64,000 nucleotides of DNA from an uncultured Alphaproteobacteria bacterium (GCA_934255455.1 CAKQNS010000002.1:1-64000), one strand, 5' to 3'; counted from the first letter of the stretch, positions 52,651-62,455 are shown. Program-made: numbers and translations. The notes: generated by a model from the sequence alone, not told the origin.

Positions 52651-53328
52651 ATGTTAGAAATAAAAAATTTATCTGTATCACTGGATGGCAAAGAATTATT
52701 GCACGACATAAATATGACCGTTACGGCGGGCGCGCGGCATTTACTGGCGGGGCACAATGGTTCCGGCAAATCAACATTGGCCAGTGTTATCGCAGGTGCG
52801 CCGTCATACACAATTGATGCGGGACAAATTATTTTTGATGGTCGTGATATAACACATGAAAACACAACTACACGCGCACTGTTGGGAATATTTCTGGGCG
52901 CGCAAAATGTGCCGGAAATTCCGGGGCTGACAACATTAAGTTTTTTGAAACATTCACTGGCGTCACACGCACATTTTGAAACTGGGCGCGACCTGTCGAT
53001 GGCGGAATTCTTGGAAAAATTGGAAAGCGCGCGCGCAAAATTAAACATTCCCAAGGAATGGTTAAACCGCAGTGTAAATGTTGGTTTTTCTGGCGGGGAA
53101 CGCAAACGATTGATGTTATTGCGCCTGGTTATGACCGCACCAAAATTTGCAATTTTGGACGAACCTGATTCCGGTGCCGATGCCGAAACCCAACAGATGA
53201 TTGCCGACACCATGCACCAAATGAAAAACACAACATTTATGTTTATCAGCCATCAATCAAAATTTACCGAAATGGTATGCCCAACGCATATAACGACTTT
53301 GTCAAATGGTCACATTATGGTAAAATAA
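52651..53328 (+). CDS. sufC: Fe-S assembly ATPase SufC
   Basis: 225 aa. Walker A AGHNGSGKST, signature FSGGERKRL, Walker B FAILDEPDSGAD, and a histidine in the SHQ switch. ABC ATPase that drives conformational change of SufB. Starts 2 bp after the sufB stop. The usual length is about 250, so a little short. Confidence 0.93.
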   Translation: MLEIKNLSVSLDGKELLHDINMTVTAGARHLLAGHNGSGKSTLASVIAGAPSYTIDAGQIIFDGRDITHENTTTRALLGIFLGAQNVPEIPGLTTLSFLKHSLASHAHFETGRDLSMAEFLEKLESARAKLNIPKEWLNRSVNVGFSGGERKRLMLLRLVMTAPKFAILDEPDSGADAETQQMIADTMHQMKNTTFMFISHQSKFTEMVCPTHITTLSNGHIMVK

Positions 53329-53360
53329 CAAAAGAATAAAAAATGAACAAAGGAACAAAA

Positions 53361-54278
53361 ATGTCACGCGAACGCACAACCGGGTTATTGTCATGGGTAT
53401 TGTGGCAACCGTTGAAATTTGCATTTATATCATTTGCATTGATGTCTGTGGTATCGGCCACATATTCCATTGTTGCAAACGCGATAACCGCCGGTGCAAC
53501 AACCGTGGTATGGCCAATGTGGGCATTGATTGGTGGTGCAATCGCGCTGTCGGCATGGTTGATGTTGCGGAAATTGCCCCGTGCAAATATTGACCAACGC
53601 AGTTTTATCGCATTGAATAACGCCCAGGCAATTATATTGGCCATTGCCGTATTTATGTCGATATTTATTGCAAAATATGCCCAGGGCGCAATGATGGGGA
53701 TGATGTGGCGTGGCACCACCGGCAGTGTGCAATTCATTGCAATTGCAATCGGATTAGCGTTGTATTATATGTACTTGTTCGGATTGTTCATATCGAATGT
53801 ATACGCTAAATTCTGGCGTGCACGCGCGATGGGCGTATCCACATGGCGCATTATTTGCACCATGCCAATGGGGTTCGGCCTATTGTGGATTCCAGGGTAT
53901 ATTTTACCAGAGCCGCCGACACGACGGCCAGCATTGCCAATTCGCACCGCATGGTATGACCATTTTACAAACTGGATTGCATCACGCGGCACAATAACGG
54001 TCATTGCATTTGCGGTGTTAACACTGTTTACCGGTTTTATGTTTGGCCCACAATCATTAATGTTGACCGGCGGCATAACATTGCTGTTTGCCGTGTGGTT
54101 GGGATTTATGGGCCCCGCCAAGTTCCGCAACAGTATGCGCGGCGCGTATTCCACATTTGCAATTATCATAAACATTTTGTTGATAATCGGTGTAATTATG
54201 TTTGCCACAATGCGCACCGAACCAAACGTTCAAATAAACATATCAGACATACAGACAACAACAAATATAACAAAATAA
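53361..54278 (+). CDS. Polytopic membrane protein, unknown
   Basis: 305 aa with about eight hydrophobic segments (e.g. LKFAFISFALMSVVSATYSI, FGLFISNVYAKFWRARAMGV, TLFTGFMFGPQSLMLTGGIT). No recognised motif. ATG at 53361 is preceded by AAAGGAACAAAA; the earlier ATG at 53343 has no ribosome site. It sits where sufD or sufS might be expected. Confidence 0.72.
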   Translation: MSRERTTGLLSWVLWQPLKFAFISFALMSVVSATYSIVANAITAGATTVVWPMWALIGGAIALSAWLMLRKLPRANIDQRSFIALNNAQAIILAIAVFMSIFIAKYAQGAMMGMMWRGTTGSVQFIAIAIGLALYYMYLFGLFISNVYAKFWRARAMGVSTWRIICTMPMGFGLLWIPGYILPEPPTRRPALPIRTAWYDHFTNWIASRGTITVIAFAVLTLFTGFMFGPQSLMLTGGITLLFAVWLGFMGPAKFRNSMRGAYSTFAIIINILLIIGVIMFATMRTEPNVQINISDIQTTTNITK

Positions 54279-54281
54279 AAA

Positions 54282-54296
54282 ACGCGCTATGTGCAC
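54282..54296. repeat. CGCGCTATGTGCA repeat copy
   Basis: Same 13-mer (reverse complement TGCACATAGCGCG) as at 37194-37206 and 63120-63132, here just before the next gene. Confidence 0.6.
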
Positions 54297-54323
54297 GATT
54301 TACTGGGACACAAAGGATTTAAT

Positions 54324-55367
54324 ATGAATGGTTTAATACTGTTTGTTGGTGGAATGTTTTTATTGTGGATGGGTCGCACAATTTTAATTCCACTGTTGGT
54401 GGCAACATTTTTGTGGTATTTGATAAATGCTATATCAACATATTGTCGTATGGTTTTGCCATTTCACACCGACGATGCCCGACACGAATACCCAATTGGT
54501 GCACGCGTGTTTGATTGGGCGGCGCATTTAATTTCATTGGCGGTACTGGCGGCATTGCTGTACACATTTGCAACCCAAGTTCGGCCTATGTTTTCAGAAT
54601 TATTGGCCGCCCTGCCCGCGATACAACATAAACTGATTGATTTTGGCGTGATGGCATCTGATAAATTGGGCATTGCGTTTGATACATCAATGTTGCCAAA
54701 CATTACAAAAATCGCCGGTGGCATTGGTGCATCATTGGCCGGCATCGCAACATCGGTCGGTATGATATGTGTATATCTGTTGTTTATGTTTATTGAACAA
54801 ACGACATTTGATAAAAAGTTTTCTGCACTGTTTCCAAATAAAACACAATCCAAAAAAATGCGCTATATTATCGGCAGCATAGACACCAATATGAAAAAAT
54901 ATTTGTTTATGAAAACACTGATTTCGGCGGCAACTGGGCTGCTGTCATATTTATGGTTGCATGCCATCGGATTGGAATTTGCCGGCGTGTGGGCGTTTAT
55001 AGTATTTATCGCAAATTATATCCCAACAATTGGTGCAATTGTCGCATGCGGGCTGCCAATACTGTATGCATTGGCCGTATCGTCAACATTACATCTGCCA
55101 ATACTGGTTGCGGCGGGCTTGATTGGTTTGCAAATATTACTGGGCAATATTATCGAACCAAAATTGACCGGAAAAACATTAAACCTGTCAACATTGGCAA
55201 TTTTAATAAACCTGGTATTCTGGGGAATGATTTGGGGTATTGCCGGAATGTTTTTCAGTGTTCCATTATTGGTGGCAACATTTATCATTACCGCACAATT
55301 TGATTCCACACGTTGGGTCGCGGTACTGTTGTCGGCCGACGGAAAAATCCCCGATAAAAATGATTGA
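54324..55367 (+). CDS. AI-2E/PerM-family membrane protein
   Basis: 347 aa with about seven to eight membrane segments. Late signature IIEPKLTGKTLNLSTLAILI, then FWGMIWGIAGMFFSVPLLVA is typical of the AI-2E exporter/PerM family; substrates are known for few members, so no specific role is claimed. ATG at 54324 after AAAGGATTTAAT; a GTG further up is less likely. Confidence 0.88.
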   Translation: MNGLILFVGGMFLLWMGRTILIPLLVATFLWYLINAISTYCRMVLPFHTDDARHEYPIGARVFDWAAHLISLAVLAALLYTFATQVRPMFSELLAALPAIQHKLIDFGVMASDKLGIAFDTSMLPNITKIAGGIGASLAGIATSVGMICVYLLFMFIEQTTFDKKFSALFPNKTQSKKMRYIIGSIDTNMKKYLFMKTLISAATGLLSYLWLHAIGLEFAGVWAFIVFIANYIPTIGAIVACGLPILYALAVSSTLHLPILVAAGLIGLQILLGNIIEPKLTGKTLNLSTLAILINLVFWGMIWGIAGMFFSVPLLVATFIITAQFDSTRWVAVLLSADGKIPDKND

Positions 55368-55370
55368 TAA

Positions 55371-55405
55371 AAAACGCGCTGGATACATTAAATCCGGCGT
55401 TTTTT
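55371..55405. terminator. Possible bidirectional terminator
   Basis: An imperfect ACGCGCTGGAT/ATCCGGCGT stem with A/T runs between convergent genes. Confidence 0.4.
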
Positions 55406-55406
55406 A

Positions 55407-55859
55407 TTATTTTATTCGTGAAATAATCGCAATGGCATTTTCCAATATTACGCGTGCCGATTCCGAATCAAGTTTTGTTTTTATATCCCCGCGGCGCACA
55501 CGCCCCATATCAGATTGTGCGGCAACGCTGGAATAACTTTCGTCGACAAAGCATATTGGTAAATCAATATACCCCGCCAATTCATTTGCGCACGCGCGCA
55601 CCATTTTTGATGTCTCAGATTCCGTCCCGTCACCATGATGTGGCAAACCAATTATAATTCCAACGGCATTTTCCACGCGCGCCGCATCGGCAATTTGTTG
55701 CGCAATTGTTGGGCCCGCACGCCGTGCCAAAATTGGCGGGCGAACAAAAGTAAATTCACGCGTTGCGTCCGACACCGCAACCCCCGTGCGCGATGCCCCC
55801 CAATCAATTCCAACAATGCGCCCAGTGCGCGGAAAAGCCTTGAAATCTGGCAAAATCAT
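55407..55859 (-). CDS. ruvX: Putative pre-16S rRNA nuclease (YqgF/RuvX)
   Basis: 150 aa, RNase H-like fold. VGIDWGASRTGVAVSDA, GIIIGLPHHGDGTESETS, FVDESYSSVAAQSDM carry the metal-binding acids. The family has been called Holliday-junction resolvase and is linked to 16S rRNA 5'-end trimming. Divergent from gatC with a shared 36-bp gap. Confidence 0.92.
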   Translation of the reverse strand: MILPDFKAFPRTGRIVGIDWGASRTGVAVSDATREFTFVRPPILARRAGPTIAQQIADAARVENAVGIIIGLPHHGDGTESETSKMVRACANELAGYIDLPICFVDESYSSVAAQSDMGRVRRGDIKTKLDSESARVILENAIAIISRIK

Positions 55860-55867
55860 TGTATAAT
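55840..55867 (+). promoter_or_regulatory. Promoter of gatC
   Basis: TTGAAA (55840-55845), 16 bp, TATAAT (55862-55867), inside the ruvX start. Confidence 0.6.
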
Positions 55868-55895
55868 TCCCTTTGATTTAATCATAGGATTTGAA

Positions 55896-56192
55896 ATGGC
55901 GTTTAGCAAGCAACAATTACAAAAATTTGCCAATCTGATTCGGATTGAAATTTCCGATGAAAAACTGGAACAAATGAATATCGATTCCGTCATTGATTGG
56001 TTGGATAAATTACAGAAAATCGATACACGTGGTGTTGAACCAATGCTGAATCCGGCATCGCATAAATTGCCGCAACGCGCGGACAATGTGACCGATGGAA
56101 ATATTCGTGATGCGGTTATGGCAAATACACCTGATAAATCGGGCGTATCACGCGGATATTTTGCAGTTCCCAAAGTTATGGATGGTGAATAA
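55896..56192 (+). CDS. gatC: Glutamyl-tRNA(Gln) amidotransferase subunit C
   Basis: 98 aa. LIRIEISDEKLEQM, DWLDKLQKIDTRGVEPMLNP and ADNVTDGNIRDAVMANTPD are typical of GatC, which braces GatA and GatB. ATG after ATAGGATTTG. Two bases before gatA. Confidence 0.95.
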   Translation: MAFSKQQLQKFANLIRIEISDEKLEQMNIDSVIDWLDKLQKIDTRGVEPMLNPASHKLPQRADNVTDGNIRDAVMANTPDKSGVSRGYFAVPKVMDGE

Positions 56193-56194
56193 AA

Positions 56195-57661
56195 ATGATA
56201 GATTTAACAATTACCCAGGCATTACAGAAATTAAAATCACGCGCCATCAGCGCAACCGAATTGACCCGCGCATATTTGAACCGCATGGAAAAATTTGGTA
56301 AAAAATTAAATTGCTATATCACGCAAACGCCCGAACGCGCATTGGCGGATGCCGCCGCGGCGGACGCACGGTATGCCGATGGTACGGCGGGCGCATTGGA
56401 CGGTATTCCAATTGGGATGAAGGATTTATTTGCAACCCGTGGCATTCGCACAACCGCGGCATCGCGTATGTTGGAAAATTTTGTTCCAGAATACGAATCA
56501 ACCGTGTCACAAAAATTAATTGATGCGGGTACTGTTTTGTTGGGCAAAACAAATCTGGACGAATTTGCAATGGGCACATTCAGCAAAACCAGTTTCTTTG
56601 GCGCACCGGTAAATCCGTGGTATCTGGACCAGAATTTAACCGCCGGCGGTTCGTCGGGTGGTTCAACCAGTGCGGTTGCAGGCGGCCTGGCCATAGCGGC
56701 AACGGGAACCGATACCGGCGGTTCGATTCGTTTCCCCGCATCGGTCACCGGCCTGGTCGGAATGAAACCAACATACGGTTTATGCAGTCGTTGGGGTTGC
56801 GTTGCATTTGCATCCAGTTTGGACACCCCCGGCCCAATCGCACGCACCGCAGATGACGCGGCATTGATGTTGGCGGCAATGGCGGGACACGATTCAAAAG
56901 ATTCGACCAGCGAAGGAAACGGTTTCGCATTTGACGGCGAATTAAAACCTATTATTGGCGATGGCAAAAAATTGCGTGTCGGCGTTATCAAGGAATTTGC
57001 CAATGTCAAAATTTCGCCCGATATGAAGCGCATATTTGACGCCCGCATTGCCGATTTGAAATCGAACGGTGCCGAAATAGTCGAGGTATCAATTCCAAAT
57101 ATCTTGGACGCATTGGCGGCATATTACATCATTGCCCCAGCCGAGGCATCATCAAACCTGGCGCGATATGACGGTATGCGATATGGTTTGCGGGTCGAAG
57201 GTTCTGATTTAATCGACACATATAAAAAGACGCGTGCCGCGGGCTTTGGAACCGAGGTTCAACGCCGTATGATTATCGGCACGGCGGTGTTGTCCAGCGA
57301 ATCCTACGAGGTTTATTTTATGCAGGCCGCGCGCGTTCGCCGTATGATTGCCGACAGTTTCACCGCCGCATTTGAACAATGCGATTTGATTGTTTGCCCG
57401 GCTGGCGCGGGCACGGCGATGCCATTGGATTCGGATTTAACACCATTGGAATATTATGCACTGGATTTGTTCACAGTGGCAATGAACCTGGCTGGAATTC
57501 CGGCGTGCAGCGTACCCGCCGGATTGGCCGAAAACGGATTACCATTGGGAATGCAGGTTGTTGGTCGTCGCTTTGACGATATGCGCGTGTTGCAATTGTC
57601 AAAACATATCCAGGAATTCGGCGGTGTTGACAATCGTCCAACTGTAATTATGGGGGAATAA
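56195..57661 (+). CDS. gatA: Glutamyl-tRNA(Gln) amidotransferase subunit A
   Basis: 488 aa, amidase. Ser-cisSer-Lys triad: Lys in GIPIGMKDLFAT, Ser residues in GGSSGGSTSAVA and TDTGGSIRFPAS. Releases ammonia from glutamine for GatB. The next gene in the system, gatB, is separated by an antisense tRNA-Phe. Confidence 0.97.
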   Translation: MIDLTITQALQKLKSRAISATELTRAYLNRMEKFGKKLNCYITQTPERALADAAAADARYADGTAGALDGIPIGMKDLFATRGIRTTAASRMLENFVPEYESTVSQKLIDAGTVLLGKTNLDEFAMGTFSKTSFFGAPVNPWYLDQNLTAGGSSGGSTSAVAGGLAIAATGTDTGGSIRFPASVTGLVGMKPTYGLCSRWGCVAFASSLDTPGPIARTADDAALMLAAMAGHDSKDSTSEGNGFAFDGELKPIIGDGKKLRVGVIKEFANVKISPDMKRIFDARIADLKSNGAEIVEVSIPNILDALAAYYIIAPAEASSNLARYDGMRYGLRVEGSDLIDTYKKTRAAGFGTEVQRRMIIGTAVLSSESYEVYFMQAARVRRMIADSFTAAFEQCDLIVCPAGAGTAMPLDSDLTPLEYYALDLFTVAMNLAGIPACSVPAGLAENGLPLGMQVVGRRFDDMRVLQLSKHIQEFGGVDNRPTVIMGE

Positions 57662-57682
57662 AAAAACGCGCATAATGCGCGC
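57662..57682 (-). terminator. Terminator of tRNA-Phe
   Basis: CGCGCAT/ATGCGCG, then T's on the minus strand, right at the gatA stop. Confidence 0.7.
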
Positions 57683-57696
57683 AGACAAATAAATAG

Positions 57697-57772
57697 TGGT
57701 GGCTAGGAACGGAATCGAACCGCTGACACAGGGATTTTCAGTCCCTTGCTCTACCAACTGAGCTACCTAGCC
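57697..57772 (-). tRNA. tRNA-Phe (anticodon GAA)
   Basis: 76 nt with encoded CCA. Acceptor GGCTAGG/CCTAGCC; anticodon stem GGGA/TCCC around CTGAAAA gives GAA. It is transcribed against gatA and gatB, between them. Confidence 0.97.
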
Positions 57773-57826
57773 AACGCGAGACGAATAATAAGATACGAAA
57801 ATAAAAAAAGCAAGGAAAAATAAAAA

Positions 57827-59350
57827 ATGTTTACGATAAAGGGCAAAACAACAGATTGGGAACTGGTTATCGGGCTGGAAACACACATCGAAGTGTTGTC
57901 AAATTCCAAACTTTTCAGTGGTGCGTCGGCAAATTATAACCCGACGATTGCCCCAAATACCCAGGTTTCTATGGTTGATGTGGCAATGCCCGGTATGTTG
58001 CCGGTGTTGAACGAATACTGTGTTGAACAGGCTATTAAAATGGGATTGGGCCTGAATGCCGAAATTTCACATCACAGCAAATTTGCCCGTAAACAATATT
58101 TTTACCCTGACCTGCCCCAGGGATACCAGATTTCACAACCAGCCGAAGAGCCACCGGTTGTTGGCCGCGGATGGGTTGAAATTATGGGCGATGATGGCAA
58201 CCCGAAAAAGATTTTGATTGAACGCGCACATTTGGAACAAGACGCCGGTAAATTAAAACACGATGTTCACCCAACAAAATCTTTTGCCGATTATAACCGT
58301 ACGGGCGTTGCATTATTGGAAATCGTGACATTTTTGGACACAAAAAATCCGGAAAACAATTCATACATTTCGTCCCCAGACGAGGCCGAGCGCTATCTGC
58401 GTGAAATTCGTGAAATCGCACGCGCCCTGGGCGTATCCAAGGCTAATATGGAAGAAGGTTCTATGCGCGCGGATGTGAATGTTTCTGTTCGTCCAGTTGG
58501 TGATACAAAATTCCGCACCCGCACCGAAACCAAGAATATGGTATCGTTCAAATTCATTAAATCCGCCATTGAATACGAGGCGCATCGTCAAATTGAAATA
58601 TATGAAAACGGTGGCGCCGTATCCCAGGATACAATGCGTTATAACCAGGGCGACGGCACAACATCGGTTATGCGCAGCAAAGAAGACGCATTAGATTATC
58701 GCTATTTCCCAGACCCCGATTTATTGCCATTGGACATTACCGACGAACAAATTGAACGCGTTCGTAAAACTATGCCAGAATTGCCGGCGGCAACGCGTGC
58801 ACGTTATATAAACGAATATGGTTTGGCCGAATATGATGCGGCGCGTTTAACCGAAACAACCGATATTTCAAAATGGTTTGATGCCGCCGTTGGTGGCAAT
58901 GCGTCGCGCGCAAAACCAATTGCAAATTGGATGATTTCGGAACTGTTTGCGCACGTCGAAAATTGGGATGTAAAAAACGCTGTGGATACAGCCGAGCCTG
59001 GCACACCGCGGATTATTCGCCCATTTGATTTGGCCGAATTGGTTGATATGATAAGTGCATCTGAAATCAACGGTAAACAGGCCAAAGATATATTTATAAA
59101 AATGCTGGATGGCGAAACCGGCAGCCCGCGCGAAATTGCCGATAAATTTGGTATGAAACAAATTACCGACACATCTGAAATCGAGGCCGCCATAGATGCC
59201 GTTATCGCCGCATCTGCCCCCCAGGTTGCACAATACAAGGCGGGCAAAACAGGCCTGTTGGGATTCTTTGTCGGCGGCGTAATGCGTGCCACACATGGCA
59301 AGGCTAACCCAGCCGTTGTAAATGAAATATTATTGAAAAAATTATCATAA
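57827..59350 (+). CDS. gatB: Aspartyl/glutamyl-tRNA amidotransferase subunit B
   Basis: 507 aa. VIGLETHIEVLSNSKLFSG, FYPDLPQGYQIS and EEGSMRADVNVS are the GatB kinase/amidotransferase signature; the C-terminal YqeY-like domain binds tRNA. It completes GatCAB, which converts mischarged Glu-tRNA(Gln) and possibly Asp-tRNA(Asn). Its distance from gatA (about 165 bp) suggests it is read from gatA or its own start. Confidence 0.97.
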   Translation: MFTIKGKTTDWELVIGLETHIEVLSNSKLFSGASANYNPTIAPNTQVSMVDVAMPGMLPVLNEYCVEQAIKMGLGLNAEISHHSKFARKQYFYPDLPQGYQISQPAEEPPVVGRGWVEIMGDDGNPKKILIERAHLEQDAGKLKHDVHPTKSFADYNRTGVALLEIVTFLDTKNPENNSYISSPDEAERYLREIREIARALGVSKANMEEGSMRADVNVSVRPVGDTKFRTRTETKNMVSFKFIKSAIEYEAHRQIEIYENGGAVSQDTMRYNQGDGTTSVMRSKEDALDYRYFPDPDLLPLDITDEQIERVRKTMPELPAATRARYINEYGLAEYDAARLTETTDISKWFDAAVGGNASRAKPIANWMISELFAHVENWDVKNAVDTAEPGTPRIIRPFDLAELVDMISASEINGKQAKDIFIKMLDGETGSPREIADKFGMKQITDTSEIEAAIDAVIAASAPQVAQYKAGKTGLLGFFVGGVMRATHGKANPAVVNEILLKKLS

Positions 59351-59365
59351 CCCAAAGGAGCACAC

Positions 59366-59533
59366 ATGCAAATCATTGGTATTGTAAATAACAATCACAT
59401 CACGGGCGTTGAATATGGTCCCATTGAAATCCATGCGCCGAAAACGGATTACAAACACGCGCAACATCGTGCACAGCAAATCAATTCAATCCAGGCACGT
59501 GCAAAACGCAACCTGCGCACCAGACAAAAATAG
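59366..59533 (+). CDS. Small basic 55-aa protein, unknown
   Basis: 55 codons starting MQIIGIVNNNHITGVEYGPI and ending with a basic ARAKRNLRTRQK tail. AAAGGAG lies 6 nt before the ATG, the best ribosome site around, and it lies 15 bp after gatB and 5 bp before miaB in the same direction. No relative known; an RNA-binding small protein would fit the basic tail (inference). Confidence 0.7.
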   Translation: MQIIGIVNNNHITGVEYGPIEIHAPKTDYKHAQHRAQQINSIQARAKRNLRTRQK

Positions 59534-59538
59534 TACAA

Positions 59539-60843
59539 ATGAAAAAGTTTTTTATCCAGACATTTGGCTGTCAAATGAATGTGTATGACGGCCAACGCAT
59601 TGCGGCCATGCTGGCGCACCACGGTTTAACACAAACAGACGCTGTGGCCGATGCCGATATTATTATATTAAACACTTGTTCCGTACGAGAAAAAGCAACG
59701 AACAAGGTTTATTCCGCCCTGGGGCGCATTCGCAAAGAAAAAAAGCCCACTGCCCTGTTTGGCATTGTTGGGTGTGTTGCACGCGAAAGTGGCGCCGATG
59801 CATTCAAGCGCATTCCGGATTTGAATTTTGTTTTGGGCCCACAAAGTTATCATAAATTACCAGAAATTTTGAACGACCCCGATACACGTTTATTAAATAT
59901 CGATTTGGGCGGTCTGGAAAAATTTGATGAATTGCCACAAATGCAGACATCACCATCGGTCGCATATATTCCAATTCAAGAAGGATGCAATCACTGCTGT
60001 ACATACTGTATTGTGCCGTATACACGCGGTCGCGAAATTTCGCGTTCATTTAATGATGTTATGCGCGACACGGTTCACGCCGCAGAAACGGGCGCGATTG
60101 AAATATGCTTTTTGGGTCAAAATGTAAATGGATATAAATATACCGATGAAAACGGCAAGTTATGGCGACTGTCTGATTTAATTCGGGCGACCGCGAAACT
60201 GGATAATGTCAAACGCATTCGTTTTACATCCAGTTATCCAACCGAAATGACTGACGATTTGATTGAAATGTTTGCAATTGAACCGAAATTGTTGCCATTT
60301 CTGAACATGCCTATACAAAGTGGGTCGCCCAATGTATTGACACGAATGAACCGCCCATATTCATTAAATCTATATATAGATATAGTTGACAAATTACGTG
60401 CTGCACGACCCGATATTCAAATTTCCAGCGATTTTATTGTTGGGTTCCCCGGCGAAACCGACGACGATTTCGCACAAACAATGCAAATTGCGGAAAAGGT
60501 AAAATATATCAATTCGTATTCTTTCAAATATTCACCCCGCCCCCACACGGCGGCGGCCGTAATGCCAAATCAAATATCAGAACAGATAAAGGCCGCGCGC
60601 CTGGCAAAACTGGACGGATATTTGAACGAAATTCAACGCGCATTTAATGAAAATTGCGTTGGCAAAACATTTGAATGCCTGTGCGAGGGTCGCGACAAAA
60701 CCGGTCATCACCTGGTATACCGTACACCGTATATGCAGCAATGCATTGTTGATGCCCCGGGCGGCGCCGCACCAATAATGGCAAATATCAAAATAACCGC
60801 GGCCAACAAGGCGTCCCTGCGCGGGGAACTGGTCAAAGAATAA
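59539..60843 (+). CDS. miaB: tRNA-2-methylthio-N6-isopentenyladenosine synthase
   Basis: 434 aa. N-terminal methylthiotransferase domain with Cys in TFGCQMNVYD, LNTCSVREKA, VGCVARE; radical SAM CNHCCTYCIVPYTRGRE; TRAM domain at the end. Adds the 2-methylthio group to A37 of tRNAs reading U-starting codons, including tRNA-Phe nearby. Stop is 5 bp from the convergent autotransporter stop. Confidence 0.96.
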   Translation: MKKFFIQTFGCQMNVYDGQRIAAMLAHHGLTQTDAVADADIIILNTCSVREKATNKVYSALGRIRKEKKPTALFGIVGCVARESGADAFKRIPDLNFVLGPQSYHKLPEILNDPDTRLLNIDLGGLEKFDELPQMQTSPSVAYIPIQEGCNHCCTYCIVPYTRGREISRSFNDVMRDTVHAAETGAIEICFLGQNVNGYKYTDENGKLWRLSDLIRATAKLDNVKRIRFTSSYPTEMTDDLIEMFAIEPKLLPFLNMPIQSGSPNVLTRMNRPYSLNLYIDIVDKLRAARPDIQISSDFIVGFPGETDDDFAQTMQIAEKVKYINSYSFKYSPRPHTAAAVMPNQISEQIKAARLAKLDGYLNEIQRAFNENCVGKTFECLCEGRDKTGHHLVYRTPYMQQCIVDAPGGAAPIMANIKITAANKASLRGELVKE

Positions 60844-60848
60844 TAAAT

Positions 60849-62387
60849 TCAGAACGCAAAACGTGCGTTAAATGACACACGATGCATTGTACCAAAATCG
60901 GTTGTGATAATGCCGAATTCGGCACCACCGCCGGCGGCATCAAACACAGACCAGGCATCAATATGCAATGCAGCACCAACATCGCCCGATGTTTCGGCGC
61001 GCATACGCAAACCATAATCGTATGTCAAATCATCCGTGCCACCATGCGTATCAATATCAACGCCAATGCCAGTGTTGCTTTTATTATCCGACTGGTGTGC
61101 CACCACGGCACGGTTTATGCCGGCGCCCGCAAAGGGCGTAAAAACAAAATCACCATCCGGATTCAAATGAACCCCAACATCAAATTGACCATAAAAACTT
61201 TTACCATTTGGCGCCGAACGCGTCTTGGCACCGTCCATAACAAAATCTGATTCAAATGTGGCAAACGATGCTCCAACAATGCCACGCGCCATAAATTCGC
61301 CGTTGTCATATTTTGCACCAATATTTGCACCGACAAACGAACCAACAAAATCATTTATATCGTCCGACACATCAACCATACCGGCATAACCCGCAACACC
61401 AACATTAAAATTATTTGTAAAGGCTACACCATACGACATACGCGCCGCGTTTATATTTGCTTCCGCATTTTTAATTACAATTGGCGCAATGTAAAAATCA
61501 TTTTCAATGTTCAAATTAAACATTTCAAACGCATCAAACACCCGCACAGGATTCATCAGATTTATCGGATTCAGCCGCACAGATTTTGCCATAACTCCAC
61601 GCAATGCCTCGATATCCGGTGCGCCATCCATTGCGACCAGCAATCTGTCATGTGGAGACGCCGCACGCACCGAATGCAGGAAATTTCCAGTATTTGAATC
61701 AAGTATCTTGCGATAGTCTGTTTCACGAACCGTTGTCACATACAGCTTGTCATTTTCTATGTATGTTTTGATTGCCATCAACGGATTATCATTTGGCGCA
61801 ATAATTGTTGCAACGCCGGTACCACCAATATTATCAATTAAAATTCCATTGGCCAAATCACGCAACGAATTCACATACAATTTTACATTTCCAATCAATT
61901 GTATCAACGACGTGTCTGCAATTGTGGAATCAATAACCAACGATGAATTTTCCAGAATTATGCGACCGCTGGTGCCACCAATTGAAACTATATCGCCCAA
62001 CGATAACATTTCGGCATTGCGAACTAATATTGAATAATCAACATCCGTTTCTAAATTTTTTATGTCATCTGACGAAGTTATCAATTGTGTCAAACGCGAA
62101 TTTGTCCCCAAATAAAAATCGGCATCCATTGTGCCACTGTTTTTAATGCTCAACGCCATACCATCGGCGACATGAATATTGCCCTGGAACAAACCACGGT
62201 TTTCGAACGCCAATGCCGCATCAATGTACAAATCTGAAATATAAACACCGCCACGCATATCAATATATACATCATCCGCCACATGATAATCAGACGCATA
62301 CATACCACCATAAAAGCGCTCACCGTATGATGTCGTCACCGACACCAGCGTCACAATGAAACCAAAGGCAATTTTTCCTATACGCAT
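60849..62387 (-). CDS. Autotransporter with short beta-solenoid passenger
   Basis: 512 aa. Signal peptide MRIGKIAFGFIVTLVSVTTS. Residues about 20-200 are beta-solenoid-like (GGVYISDLYIDAALAFENRG, GRIILENSSLVID); the last 270 form an autotransporter beta-domain (GAKYDNGEFMARGIVG) ending HRVSFNARFAF with a terminal Phe. Displays its passenger at the cell surface, probably adhesion. The start has no clear ribosome site. Confidence 0.88.
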   Translation of the reverse strand: MRIGKIAFGFIVTLVSVTTSYGERFYGGMYASDYHVADDVYIDMRGGVYISDLYIDAALAFENRGLFQGNIHVADGMALSIKNSGTMDADFYLGTNSRLTQLITSSDDIKNLETDVDYSILVRNAEMLSLGDIVSIGGTSGRIILENSSLVIDSTIADTSLIQLIGNVKLYVNSLRDLANGILIDNIGGTGVATIIAPNDNPLMAIKTYIENDKLYVTTVRETDYRKILDSNTGNFLHSVRAASPHDRLLVAMDGAPDIEALRGVMAKSVRLNPINLMNPVRVFDAFEMFNLNIENDFYIAPIVIKNAEANINAARMSYGVAFTNNFNVGVAGYAGMVDVSDDINDFVGSFVGANIGAKYDNGEFMARGIVGASFATFESDFVMDGAKTRSAPNGKSFYGQFDVGVHLNPDGDFVFTPFAGAGINRAVVAHQSDNKSNTGIGVDIDTHGGTDDLTYDYGLRMRAETSGDVGAALHIDAWSVFDAAGGGAEFGIITTDFGTMHRVSFNARFAF

Positions 62388-62424
62388 ACAGGAAATTTAG
62401 CATATATGAAATGTTTCTTACAAT

Positions 62425-62455
62425 AAAAAAGCAACCCGGGATTACCCCGGGCGCC
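62425..62455 (-). terminator. Terminator of the 62484-63023 gene
   Basis: CCCGGG-(ATTAC)-CCCGGG; on the minus strand followed by TTGCTTTTTTATT. Confidence 0.75.
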
